Shown: positions 24,880 to 33,481 of the stretch, one piece after another
Layout of the letters: each line of letters opens with the position of its first letter
How positions within the stretch are numbered: position 1 is the first letter of the stretch
DNA from: Blattabacterium cuenoti
GTDB lineage: Bacteria > Bacteroidota > Bacteroidia > Flavobacteriales > Blattabacteriaceae
Assembly: GCF_014251735.1 (NCBI RefSeq)
Contig: NZ_CP059197.1
Span: 293,501 to 357,500 of the forward strand
Length of the DNA stretch: 64,000 bases
Direction of reading: 5' to 3'
The notes under the pieces: generated by a model
What the model was told of the DNA's origin: nothing
The model's input: only the letters and a program-made list of their open reading frames with translations
Database searches by the model: none
Position numbers and translations under genes: made by a program

Positions 24880-26220
24880 ATGCCAAAAAATAGGGATCCT
24901 ATAAAAGGATGGAAAAAAGAGAATAAGTATCCTTCCCTGTCGGAAGTTTTTTCTTCTGTTTCTGTTCCTCAAGAAAAAGGAAAATGGAAAAAATTATTGG
25001 CTTTCACTGGACCAGGATTATTGATTGCCGTTGGGTATATGGATCCAGGAAATTGGGCTACAGATATTGCTGGAGGAGCTCAATTCGGATACACGCTTTT
25101 GTCCGTTATTTTTATATCCAATCTTTTTGCTATCATCTTACAACATTTGGCTCTGAAATTAGGAATTGTTTGTGAACGGGATTTAGCACAAGCTTGTAGA
25201 GACCATTATCCTCCATTTATTAGTTTTATATTATGGATTTTATGTGAAATAGCTATTGCCGCTTGTGACTTAGCAGAAATTATTGGTTCTGTCTTAGCTT
25301 TAAAATTGCTTTTTGGGATTCCCATAACATGGGGGGTATTAATTACTGCTATAGATGTTTTGCTTATTTTATTTTTTCAATACAAAGGATTCAGATACAT
25401 TGAGAGTGTAGTTGCCGCGTTAATCTTTACAATTTTAGTTTGTTTTAGTTTTGAAATTATTAGTTCTAAACCAGAAATTATTCCCATTTTAAAAGGAATT
25501 ATCCCTAATCCGGAAATAATTAAAAATTCACATTCGTTCTATATATCTATTGGAATTCTCGGGGCAACAGTCATGCCTCATAATCTATACCTACATTCAA
25601 GTATTATACAAACTAGGAATTATCCACGTACTATTGAAGGGAAAAAGATGGCCATAAAATATGCGACTATAGATAGTACATTATCTTTATCCTTAGCTTT
25701 TTTTATCAATGCGGCTATATTAATTATATCTTCCGCTACATTTCATAGATCTGGACATACAGAGGTAGCAGATATTATGGACGCACATAAACTTTTAAAC
25801 CCTCTACTCGGTTCTAGTCTATCTGGAATTTTTTTTGCTTTAGCTTTACTAGCATCAGGACAAAATTCCACACTTACTGGAACTATGGCTGGACAAATTG
25901 TAATGGAAGGCTTTCTTCACATTCGATTAAAACCATGGATAAGAAGATTAATAACAAGACTTATCGCTATTGTTCCAGCTATGATTGCTTCTATCATTTA
26001 TGGAGAGAAAGGAACTGCTGAATTATTAATAATTAGTCAAATTATTTTATCAATACAATTAAGTTTCGCTATTATCCCATTGGTAAATTTCACAGGAGAT
26101 TCTGATAAAATGGGATCATTTGTCAATGGACCTGTTTTAAAAATATTAGCTTGGTTTATCACCATCATTATTGTGATACTCAATTTATTTTTATTATATG
26201 ACACTTTATCAATAAATTAG
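24880..26220 (+). CDS. mntH: NRAMP-family divalent metal transporter
   Basis: This 446-residue inner-membrane protein imports Mn(II)/Fe(II) with protons. The metal-site motif of helix 1 is intact (MDPGNWATDIAGGAQFGY near residue 52), as is the helix 6 motif ATVMPHNLYLHSS near 230. About eleven hydrophobic segments can be traced. It starts at ATG 24880; TATGTTTT upstream (near 24852) is a weak promoter match. The 3' end overlaps the convergent rplI by four bases. Confidence 0.93.
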   Translation: MPKNRDPIKGWKKENKYPSLSEVFSSVSVPQEKGKWKKLLAFTGPGLLIAVGYMDPGNWATDIAGGAQFGYTLLSVIFISNLFAIILQHLALKLGIVCERDLAQACRDHYPPFISFILWILCEIAIAACDLAEIIGSVLALKLLFGIPITWGVLITAIDVLLILFFQYKGFRYIESVVAALIFTILVCFSFEIISSKPEIIPILKGIIPNPEIIKNSHSFYISIGILGATVMPHNLYLHSSIIQTRNYPRTIEGKKMAIKYATIDSTLSLSLAFFINAAILIISSATFHRSGHTEVADIMDAHKLLNPLLGSSLSGIFFALALLASGQNSTLTGTMAGQIVMEGFLHIRLKPWIRRLITRLIAIVPAMIASIIYGEKGTAELLIISQIILSIQLSFAIIPLVNFTGDSDKMGSFVNGPVLKILAWFITIIIVILNLFLLYDTLSIN

Positions 26221-26666
26221 GAAGCTATTACTTCAAAATTTAGGATCAGTTCCCGTTGACGATGCAAACGTATATATGCCTGATGTTTTCCAATCGTTTT
26301 AATAACTCTATTTCCAGGAATCCTAATAAATTTTTTTTCTATAGAAATCCCTTCTTTGTGCAAAGCTTCCATCAATTCTTGATTATTAATTGAACCGAAC
26401 AATTTTCCTCCTCTTCCTACTTTAGCTGTTATTTTTATAGTCAATTGTTTTAATTGTTTTTCTATTTCTTTGGATTTTTCAATGAAAAAACTTTCTTTTT
26501 TAGAGCGTTGTTTTAATATTTCTTGAATATTTTTTACTTCTCCAGGTAAAGCGAGAATCGCATACCCTTTAGGAATTAAATAGTTTCTAGCATATCCTGG
26601 TTTCACATTTAATTCATCATATTGAAAACCCAAATTTTCCACGTCTTTTTTGAGAATAATTTTCAT
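26217..26666 (-). CDS. rplI: 50S ribosomal protein L9
   Basis: L9 is a large-subunit protein with N- and C-terminal RNA-binding lobes joined by a long helix. The N-terminal signature lies in the first 30 residues (KDVENLGFQYDELNVKPGYARNYLIPKGYA, split here only by position: KDVENLG at 6, KPGYARNYLIPKG at 22). A charged helix follows, then the C-terminal lobe. At 149 residues it is normal. It is the third gene of the classic rpsF-rpsR-rplI operon, five bases after rpsR. Confidence 0.96.
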   Translation of the reverse strand: MKIILKKDVENLGFQYDELNVKPGYARNYLIPKGYAILALPGEVKNIQEILKQRSKKESFFIEKSKEIEKQLKQLTIKITAKVGRGGKLFGSINNQELMEALHKEGISIEKKFIRIPGNRVIKTIGKHQAYIRLHRQRELILNFEVIAS

Positions 26667-26670
26667 TTTT

Positions 26671-26991
26671 TCATCTTAAGTCATCTGTAACAAAAGGTAA
26701 AAGTCCAATTTGTCGGCATCTTTTTATAGCCGCATTTAATTTATTTTGATTCTTTTGTAAAGTTCCTGTAATACGACGTGGTAATATTTTACCTTGCGCA
26801 TTCAAGAATTTGATCAAAAATGTAGGATCTTTATAATCTATATACTTAATATTTCTTTGTTGAAAATAACAATATTTTTTTTCTATTTTAGTTTCTATCT
26901 TAAGAGGAGACAAGTATCTTAAGTCACTGTCTGCCCCTTGTTGTTGTTTTGTATTTGTATTATGATGGTTTTGCTCCTCTTCTAAAATCAT
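26671..26991 (-). CDS. rpsR: 30S ribosomal protein S18
   Basis: S18 binds next to S6 on the 30S platform. The core DPTFLIKFLNAQGKILPRR with following TGTLQKNQNKLNAAIKRCRQ is diagnostic. At 106 residues it carries an N-terminal extension of about 25 residues rich in Asn, Gln and Glu, as some Bacteroidetes S18 proteins do. It lies between rpsF (two-base gap) and rplI. Only ATG 26991 fits the spacing. Confidence 0.95.
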   Translation of the reverse strand: MILEEEQNHHNTNTKQQQGADSDLRYLSPLKIETKIEKKYCYFQQRNIKYIDYKDPTFLIKFLNAQGKILPRRITGTLQKNQNKLNAAIKRCRQIGLLPFVTDDLR

Positions 26992-26993
26992 AA

Positions 26994-27338
26994 TTATTGG
27001 TCTTTTTTTAATAACTTATTTCTCCTTCTTTCTGCATATTCTATCCCATATTTATTTAATTTTACAGTGATAAAACGTAAAATACGTTCGTCTTGTCTTA
27101 ATTTCAATTCTAAATCATATACTAAATTAGAACTTAATAAAAACTCAAATAGATGATAACATCCACTTTGTTTTTTTTGAATAGGATAAGCTAATTTTTT
27201 TAATCCCCAATGTTCCTGATGAACGATTTTTCCATTTTTTTGAATGAGATAATTTTCATACTCTTTTGCCGTTTTTTTTGCTTGATCATCAGACAAAATA
27301 GGAGTGATTATCATGATATTTTCATAATGTCTCAGCAT
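26994..27338 (-). CDS. rpsF: 30S ribosomal protein S6
   Basis: S6 pairs with S18 in the small subunit. Family features are RHYENIMIITP at the start, HWGLKKLAYPIQKKQSG near residue 45, and LRQDERILRFITVKL near 77. I chose ATG 27338 (MLRHYEN) because it matches the conserved N-terminus; a TTG six codons upstream only adds lysines. It is the first gene of the rpsF-rpsR-rplI operon, 59 bases after gltX. Confidence 0.95.
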   Translation of the reverse strand: MLRHYENIMIITPILSDDQAKKTAKEYENYLIQKNGKIVHQEHWGLKKLAYPIQKKQSGCYHLFEFLLSSNLVYDLELKLRQDERILRFITVKLNKYGIEYAERRRNKLLKKDQ

Positions 27339-27397
27339 TTGAATTTTTTTTTGCAAAAGTGTAAATCTATGTCTTTATGTTCTTTTTTCAAAAAAAT

Positions 27398-28927
27398 CTA
27401 GATTTTTTCTCTTATTTTTTTCATTAATTTATCTATCCGTTGGATGCTTTTCTCCTTTCCTAAAATTTCCAAAATCATGAAAAGATCAGTCCCTTTTAGG
27501 GACCCTACTAAAGCTAAACGAAATATTTGCATCATTTTATATCTATTTTTTTTATTATATTTATGAAATAATAATCTCAAATTTACGGATGTAAATTGAG
27601 AAATATTTGATAATGATTTTTTACAATCCTCTAATTGATCAATGATATTTTGATGACAAATTTGATTAAATAAACTCGATTCATAAGAACTAGGAGAAAT
27701 AAAAAAGTAAAAAGAATGTTCCCAAATTTCATGGACAAAATGTAGCCTATCGATTGTGAGATGGATGATTTTATATAAATCATCTATTTCATAGGAAATA
27801 GAACGTTTTTGCAGTTCTATAGAAAGATAAGAAAATATTTCCCCTTTTTTTTCTTTCAAGTATTGTTTATTAAACCAATTGGCCTTTTTGATGTTAAAAT
27901 AAACTCCAGATTTAGTGATCTTTTTTAAAGAGAATAAATTAATTAATTCTTGTAAGGAAAAAATTTCTCCAGGGATTCCTGGATTCCATCCCAATAAAGC
28001 TAACATATTAACGAAAGCTTCTGGAAAATAACCTAGCTCTCTGTATCCTGGAATGATCGTATTAGTTTCTGGGACTTTCCATTGTAAAGGAAATATAGGA
28101 AAGTCTAAAAAATTATCTACGTTTCTTTTGCTAAGTTTTCCTTTTCCATCCTCTCTTAATATTAAAGGTAAATGTGCAAAAATAGGCGGGTTCCAACCAA
28201 AAGCACGATATAATAACAGGTGTAAAGACATAGATGGGAGCCATTCTTCTCCTCTGATTACATGAGTGATTTTCATTAAATAATCGTCTATAGTATTAGC
28301 TAAATGATAAGTAGCTATTCCATTAGATTTTAACAATATTTTATCGTCTAAACTATCTGTGTTTACTACAATATTTCCACGTATCATATCCTCCATTTTC
28401 AATTTCTCTCCAGGTGGAATTTTAAATCGAATGACATAGGATGAACCAGAATTTAATTTGGTATATAATTTTTTTTTCGTCATGGTCAAGGAATTGTTCA
28501 TGTCCATTCTTATACTCGCATTATAGGAAAATGTGAATCCACGATTTTGATATTCCTTTCTTTTTATATAAAGTTCCTTATCTGTGTCAAAAGCGTAATA
28601 AGCATGCCCTTTCTCTAATAATTTAGAAATATATAAACGATAAATATTTCCACGTTGAGATTGATGATAAGGTAGATGAATTCCTCCATAACCAGCTCCT
28701 TCATCAGGCTCTATCTGGCACCATTTTAATGTTTCCATAATATATGATTCAGAATTAGGAACAAATCTTTTTCGATCCGTATCTTCTATTCTAAGAACAA
28801 AGGATCCTCCATATTTTTTAGCAAAAAGATAATTGTATAAAGCGGTCCGTATTCCACCTAAATGTAATGGACCTGTGGGACTAGGAGCAAAACGAACTCT
28901 GACAAAATTGTGTTTTTTTGACATCAT
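27398..28927 (-). CDS. gltX: glutamyl-tRNA synthetase
   Basis: GltX is the class I synthetase that charges tRNA-Glu. The HIGH-type motif APSPTGPLHLGGIRTAL is near residue 10 and the KMSKS-type motif GKLSKRN near 247. The C-terminal anticodon-binding helical domain is present. The open frame starts at a TTG (28948), but that would overlap mnmE. ATG 28927, or the ATG one codon later, gives the usual N-terminus and 509 residues. Presence of a separate tRNA-Gln does not show how it is charged; no glnS or gatABC lies in the window. Confidence 0.96.
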   Translation of the reverse strand: MMSKKHNFVRVRFAPSPTGPLHLGGIRTALYNYLFAKKYGGSFVLRIEDTDRKRFVPNSESYIMETLKWCQIEPDEGAGYGGIHLPYHQSQRGNIYRLYISKLLEKGHAYYAFDTDKELYIKRKEYQNRGFTFSYNASIRMDMNNSLTMTKKKLYTKLNSGSSYVIRFKIPPGEKLKMEDMIRGNIVVNTDSLDDKILLKSNGIATYHLANTIDDYLMKITHVIRGEEWLPSMSLHLLLYRAFGWNPPIFAHLPLILREDGKGKLSKRNVDNFLDFPIFPLQWKVPETNTIIPGYRELGYFPEAFVNMLALLGWNPGIPGEIFSLQELINLFSLKKITKSGVYFNIKKANWFNKQYLKEKKGEIFSYLSIELQKRSISYEIDDLYKIIHLTIDRLHFVHEIWEHSFYFFISPSSYESSLFNQICHQNIIDQLEDCKKSLSNISQFTSVNLRLLFHKYNKKNRYKMMQIFRLALVGSLKGTDLFMILEILGKEKSIQRIDKLMKKIREKI

Positions 28928-28932
28928 GAATC

Positions 28933-30324
28933 TTATTTTCCAATACAAAATTTGGAGAATATGTTTTTGAGGATATCCTCATTTGTTACTTCTCCTGTAA
29001 TCTCTCCTAAATACCGTAAAGCTTCTTTAATATGTATAGAAACTAAATCTTCTGAAATCCTTTTATTTAAAGCTTCATGAGCTAGCAAAACCTCTTCTAA
29101 AGATTTTTTCAAAGCTTCATAATGTCTGTTTTGTATCACAATAATATTTTTTTCTTGTAGTTGTTTTATGAATAAATTACTTAAAGTAGAAAGCATTCTT
29201 TTTATTCCGTGATGATTTTTTGCGGAAATTTCAAAAAAATGAGTCACCTTTGACTTTATATTGTATAAGTCATTAAAAGAGGATACATCTGATTTACTAG
29301 CAATAGCTAAAATTTTTTTCAGTGGATATTTCTTATGAAGAAGTTGAATTTCATGAAGAATTTTTTTCTGTTTTTTTTTCTCGTTGATAGATGCTTCAAA
29401 AAGATATAAGAGAACTTCAGATTCTTGTATCTTTTCCATCGTCTTTTGAACTCCCATCATTTCTATTGGATCTTTGGCTTCTCTAATTCCTGCAGTATCC
29501 AAAAAATGAAAATGTATCCCATTCAAAAAAAAATCTCCTTCTACACTATCTCTAGTAGTTCCTTCTATATGAGATATGATAGAACGGTTTTCCTTAATCA
29601 CGTAATTAAATAACGTCGATTTTCCGACATTTGGTTCTCCAATAATGGCGACATAGATTCCTTTTTTTATCGCATTTCCTAGTGAAAAAGATTCAATTAA
29701 ATCTCTTAATGTTTTTTCTAAATCCTTTAAAAAAGAAAAAAGTTCTGATCTTTTAGCAAAGATCACATCTTCTTCGGAAAAATCCAATTCCAATTCTAGG
29801 AGAGATGCAAAATCCAATAATTTTTTTCGTAAATCTTTAATGGTATGAGTCAAGGATCCTTTTATTTGTTGCAAAGATATTTCATGATAAGCTTTATTTT
29901 CCGATAAAATCAGATCTGCTATCGCTTCAGCTTGTGATAGATCTATTTTATTATTTAAAAAAGCACGAAATGTAAATTCTCCAGGACGAGCTAAACGTAA
30001 TCCTTTTCTGATCAGCAATTGCAATATTTTTTGTTGAATATAATAAGATCCATGACAAGATATCTCTATCATATTTTCTCCTGTATAAGAAGAAGGAGAT
30101 CTAAATATAGATACTAGCACTTGATCCAATAAAACATTTTCATCCATAATAGATCCTAGATGAATAGTATGTGTGGATTGATTTTCTAATTTTTTTCCAA
30201 ATATAACAGAAACAAAAATTTTTTCAACAGTGGATATGGAATTATTTCCAGAAATACGAATAACAGAGATAGCACTGGTCCCCACAGGAGTAGCCAAAGC
30301 AACAATGGTATCTTCATCGAACAT
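28933..30324 (-). CDS. mnmE: tRNA uridine-5-carboxymethylaminomethyl modification GTPase MnmE
   Basis: MnmE (TrmE), with MnmG, modifies the wobble uridine of several tRNAs. Three parts are seen in 463 residues. The N-terminal formyl-THF-like domain comes first. The G domain is inserted in the helical domain (GEPNVGKSTLFNYV near 228, DTAGIRE near 275). The C-terminal tail ends in the catalytic FCIGK. Everything is intact. It starts at ATG 30324 and gltX follows after five bases. It is divergent from prmC. Confidence 0.96.
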   Translation of the reverse strand: MFDEDTIVALATPVGTSAISVIRISGNNSISTVEKIFVSVIFGKKLENQSTHTIHLGSIMDENVLLDQVLVSIFRSPSSYTGENMIEISCHGSYYIQQKILQLLIRKGLRLARPGEFTFRAFLNNKIDLSQAEAIADLILSENKAYHEISLQQIKGSLTHTIKDLRKKLLDFASLLELELDFSEEDVIFAKRSELFSFLKDLEKTLRDLIESFSLGNAIKKGIYVAIIGEPNVGKSTLFNYVIKENRSIISHIEGTTRDSVEGDFFLNGIHFHFLDTAGIREAKDPIEMMGVQKTMEKIQESEVLLYLFEASINEKKKQKKILHEIQLLHKKYPLKKILAIASKSDVSSFNDLYNIKSKVTHFFEISAKNHHGIKRMLSTLSNLFIKQLQEKNIIVIQNRHYEALKKSLEEVLLAHEALNKRISEDLVSIHIKEALRYLGEITGEVTNEDILKNIFSKFCIGK

Positions 30325-30392
30325 AGGGAAAAAATTCTAAATATAAGGTGGAAAAAAATAAATATTTTTTTTTAATTCGTACATTGTATATA

Positions 30393-31283
30393 ATGTATAT
30401 CGATAAATTCTACCATCTATTTTATGATACTCTTCAAGAAGTATATTCAGACTATAAAGAATTAGAAAGTCTCTTTTTTTTGCTAACCACTCACGTATTG
30501 AAATGTGATAAAACAACAATTATCTTAAAATTAAGTAGAAAAGAAAAAATAGAAGACTATATATACAAAAAATTGATAAGAAAATTATGGGAATTGAAAA
30601 AAAATAGACCCATTCAGTATGTAATTGGAAAGGCTTATTTTTTTGGAATGGACTTCATCGTTAATGAAAAAGTCTTTATTCCAAGACCAGAAACAGAAGA
30701 ACTTGTGTCCTGGATTATACAAGATCACAAAAAAAATAGTGAAAATGTTCAAATATTTGATCTTGGAACAGGAAGTGGATGTATTGGAATTACTTTAAAA
30801 AAAAAACTTCCTAAAATACGTCATATTCATGCCGTCGATTTTTCTCCTGAAAGTCTTTTTATAGCAAATATTAATTCCAAATTTCACAAAGAAAAAATTT
30901 TTTTAAGAAAAGTGGATATATTGCAAAATTTAATTTCTATTCCCATTCAAAAAAAATATCCTGTTAACATTATCGTAAGTAATCCTCCTTATGTCAGAAT
31001 CTCTGAAAAAAAATTACTGCATCCGAATATTCTTCAATATGAACCTTTTCAAGCTTTATTTGTTCCTGATGATGACCCATTCATTTTTTATCAAGAAATT
31101 ATTTCTTGGATCAAAAAAAAATTTACTGAAGGATTAGTATGTGTTTATTTTGAAATAAATCAATTTATTCATCTAGATTTCATTGAATTTATGAAAAAAA
31201 ATGGATTCATAGATCTGGAAATTAGAAGAGACTTTCAAGGTCTTTTCCGAATGATTCGTGCTATATATTATCAAAAAACATGA
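30393..31283 (+). CDS. prmC: peptide chain release factor N5-glutamine methyltransferase
   Basis: PrmC (HemK) methylates the GGQ glutamine of release factors RF1 and RF2. The SAM motif FDLGTGSGCIGITL is near residue 122 and the catalytic VSNPPYV near 200. An N-terminal helical domain binds the release factor. ATG 30393 gives 296 residues and a normal N-terminus; a GTG at 30348 would add fifteen unconserved residues. ligA follows after seven bases on the same strand. Confidence 0.93.
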   Translation: MYIDKFYHLFYDTLQEVYSDYKELESLFFLLTTHVLKCDKTTIILKLSRKEKIEDYIYKKLIRKLWELKKNRPIQYVIGKAYFFGMDFIVNEKVFIPRPETEELVSWIIQDHKKNSENVQIFDLGTGSGCIGITLKKKLPKIRHIHAVDFSPESLFIANINSKFHKEKIFLRKVDILQNLISIPIQKKYPVNIIVSNPPYVRISEKKLLHPNILQYEPFQALFVPDDDPFIFYQEIISWIKKKFTEGLVCVYFEINQFIHLDFIEFMKKNGFIDLEIRRDFQGLFRMIRAIYYQKT

Positions 31284-31290
31284 AAAAAAC

Positions 31291-33324
31291 ATGAAAAATG
31301 ACAGAAAAGACATCAAAGAAAAAATATCTCAGCTAAGAAAAAAACTTTCAGAATATAATTATCAATATTATACCATGGATACTTCTGAGGTATCTGATTA
31401 CAATTTTGATAAAAAATTAAGAGAATTATTTCTATTGGAAAAAGAACATCCAGAATTTTATGATCCGAGTTCTCCAACTATAAGAATAGGAGTCGAGGAG
31501 ACAACACCCTATTCTTCCATTTATTATTATCATAAATATAAAATGTACTCTCTTCAAAACACATATTCTAAAAAAGAGTTAATGACTTGGAAAAAAAGGA
31601 TTCAAAAATCCATTTCTTCTTCTCTTTCTTTCGTATGTGAACTAAAATATGATGGAGTTTCTATTAATTTAATTTATAAAAACGGATTTTTAACCCATGC
31701 TGTAACTCGTGGAAATGGAAAAAAAGGAGAGAATGTCATAGAAAATGTACGGACAATCCAATCCATTCCCATAAAATTAATAGGGGAAAACCATCCTGCA
31801 TATCTTGAAATACGTGGAGAAATTTTTCTTCCTATAAAAAAGTTTTTAGAAATCAATGCGAAACGCACAATAAGTGGAAAGAATCCTTATGCCAATCCTA
31901 GAAATACGGCGAGTAGCACTTTGAAAATTCAGAATAGGAAAGAAGTATATAAACGGACTCTATCTTGTATCGTATACTCTGTCATGGGAAAAAATTTGCC
32001 TTTTGATACACAATATCAAGCTTTACAAACCCTACGTAATTGGGGTTTTGAAATATCCGAAAAGGTTTTACTTTGTAAAAAATACAAGGAAATATTCCAT
32101 TTCCTGGACTATTGGAGTCAATGTAAACACAAATTACCCTATCAGATTGATGGGATCGTCATTAAGGTCAATGAACATCACAATCAATCCATTTTAGGAT
32201 ATACGAATAAATATCCTCGTTGGGCGATAGCTTACAAATTTAGACCAAAAAAATTATCGGAAACAAAACTATTAAACCTGAAATTTCAAGTAGGACGTAC
32301 TGGAATCATTACTCCTGTAGCCGAGGTGATTCCAAAAAAAATTTCTGGAACAATAGTGAAAAGAGTCACGCTTTATAATGATCATTTTATTCAAAAAATT
32401 GGAATCCATTATGGGGATGCTCTTTTATTAGAAAAAGGAGGTGATATTATTCCAAAAGTAGCTAAAATAAATGTAAAAAAAAGATTAATCAATGCCTCTC
32501 CTATATATTTCTTAACAACATGTCCCTCATGTAGGAGCCATTTAATAAAAAAAAATGAATTGTTCTACTGTCCTAATCATTTATGTCCTTCTCAAAACAT
32601 GAGAAAAATACAACATTTTGTGAGTGAAAGAGCTATGAATATAAAAGGAATTGGAAATGAAATGGTAAAAAAATTGTACCAAAAAGGTTTTTTATGTAGT
32701 ATTTCCGATTTATATCAATTAAAAAAGGAAAAACTGCTTCAAATAGATGGAGTGAAAGAAAAACTAGCAGATTCTTTAATAAAGAACATAGAAAAATCCA
32801 AAGATAATTCCTATCAAAAAGTCTTATATGCTTTAGGTATTCCTCATGTAGGAGAATATATTTCTAAAAAATTAACAGAAAAATTTTTGAATATAAATTC
32901 CTTAATACAGGCATCTGAACCTCAATTCACCTCTATTTCCGGTATAGGAAAAAAAATTTACGAAAGTATAAAAACTTATTTTTCTATTACTGAAAACAAA
33001 AAACTGGTGGAAATCCTGATGAAACATGGATTAAATTTCTCATCTTCATACAAGAAAATTGTAAAAAACCAATCTTCTCCTATTGAAGGAAAATCTTTTT
33101 TATTCACAGGAAGATTGTCTAGTATGACCCGTAATAATGCGAAAAAACTAGTAGAACTTTTAGGAGGAAGAGTATTTCATACGGTGAATAACAAAATTCA
33201 TTTTATTGTTGTAGGAAAAAACTTTGGTTCTAAACTTGAAAAATGTATGAAAAAAAACCATATAAAAATTTTAACGGAAGATATTTTTATTAAGCTCATT
33301 GAACAAGGAAAAAAAGAAAAATAA
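31291..33324 (+). CDS. ligA: DNA ligase, NAD-dependent
   Basis: LigA seals nicks in replication and repair using NAD. Full length at 677 residues. An N-terminal Ia domain is followed by the adenylation lysine motif CELKYDGVSINLIY near residue 113. The OB fold, a four-cysteine zinc finger (CPSCRSH...YCPNHLC near 410), helix-hairpin-helix repeats, and a C-terminal BRCT domain (KSFLFTGRLSSMTRNNAKKL) come after. ATG 31291 is used; the preceding in-frame TTG would run into prmC. Retention of every domain contrasts with the trimmed polA. Confidence 0.97.
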   Translation: MKNDRKDIKEKISQLRKKLSEYNYQYYTMDTSEVSDYNFDKKLRELFLLEKEHPEFYDPSSPTIRIGVEETTPYSSIYYYHKYKMYSLQNTYSKKELMTWKKRIQKSISSSLSFVCELKYDGVSINLIYKNGFLTHAVTRGNGKKGENVIENVRTIQSIPIKLIGENHPAYLEIRGEIFLPIKKFLEINAKRTISGKNPYANPRNTASSTLKIQNRKEVYKRTLSCIVYSVMGKNLPFDTQYQALQTLRNWGFEISEKVLLCKKYKEIFHFLDYWSQCKHKLPYQIDGIVIKVNEHHNQSILGYTNKYPRWAIAYKFRPKKLSETKLLNLKFQVGRTGIITPVAEVIPKKISGTIVKRVTLYNDHFIQKIGIHYGDALLLEKGGDIIPKVAKINVKKRLINASPIYFLTTCPSCRSHLIKKNELFYCPNHLCPSQNMRKIQHFVSERAMNIKGIGNEMVKKLYQKGFLCSISDLYQLKKEKLLQIDGVKEKLADSLIKNIEKSKDNSYQKVLYALGIPHVGEYISKKLTEKFLNINSLIQASEPQFTSISGIGKKIYESIKTYFSITENKKLVEILMKHGLNFSSSYKKIVKNQSSPIEGKSFLFTGRLSSMTRNNAKKLVELLGGRVFHTVNNKIHFIVVGKNFGSKLEKCMKKNHIKILTEDIFIKLIEQGKKEK

Positions 33325-33328
33325 ATCA

Positions 33329-33347
33329 ATTATTCATATTGAATAAT
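33329..33347 (+). terminator. stem-loop after ligA, possible transcript end
   Basis: ATTATTCA (33329-33336) and TGAATAAT (33340-33347) form a perfect eight-base stem with a three-base loop, four bases after the ligA stop. No T run follows, so it may be a processing or stability element rather than an intrinsic terminator. Confidence 0.35.
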
Positions 33348-33407
33348 CCTATCTTCATAAAGAAAATAAGTACGTCATTAGGGTTTTTTTTTTCATATAG
33401 AAAACAG

Positions 33408-33415
33408 TATATTTA
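33408..33415 (+). promoter_or_regulatory. possible lon promoter, -7 box
   Basis: TATATTTA, the same variant as at tRNA-Gln, lies 66 bases before the lon ATG. A T-rich stretch (33384-33393) lies about 15 bases upstream. If this is the promoter, the leader would include the hairpin at 33418-33456. Confidence 0.4.
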
Positions 33416-33417
33416 AC

Positions 33418-33456
33418 GTGGTGGTTCCTTATAGATAGAACAGGATAGGAATCCAC
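33418..33456 (+). promoter_or_regulatory. hairpin in the lon leader
   Basis: GTGG (33418-33421) pairs with CCAC (33453-33456), and TTCCT (33425-33429) with AGGAA (33447-33451, bulged T next to it), around a 17-base loop. It lies 25 bases before the start codon. The function is unknown; lon is heat-induced in many bacteria, so temperature sensing is conceivable but unsupported. Confidence 0.3.
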
Positions 33457-33481
33457 ATTTAAGTAAGAAATCTATTTTTTT

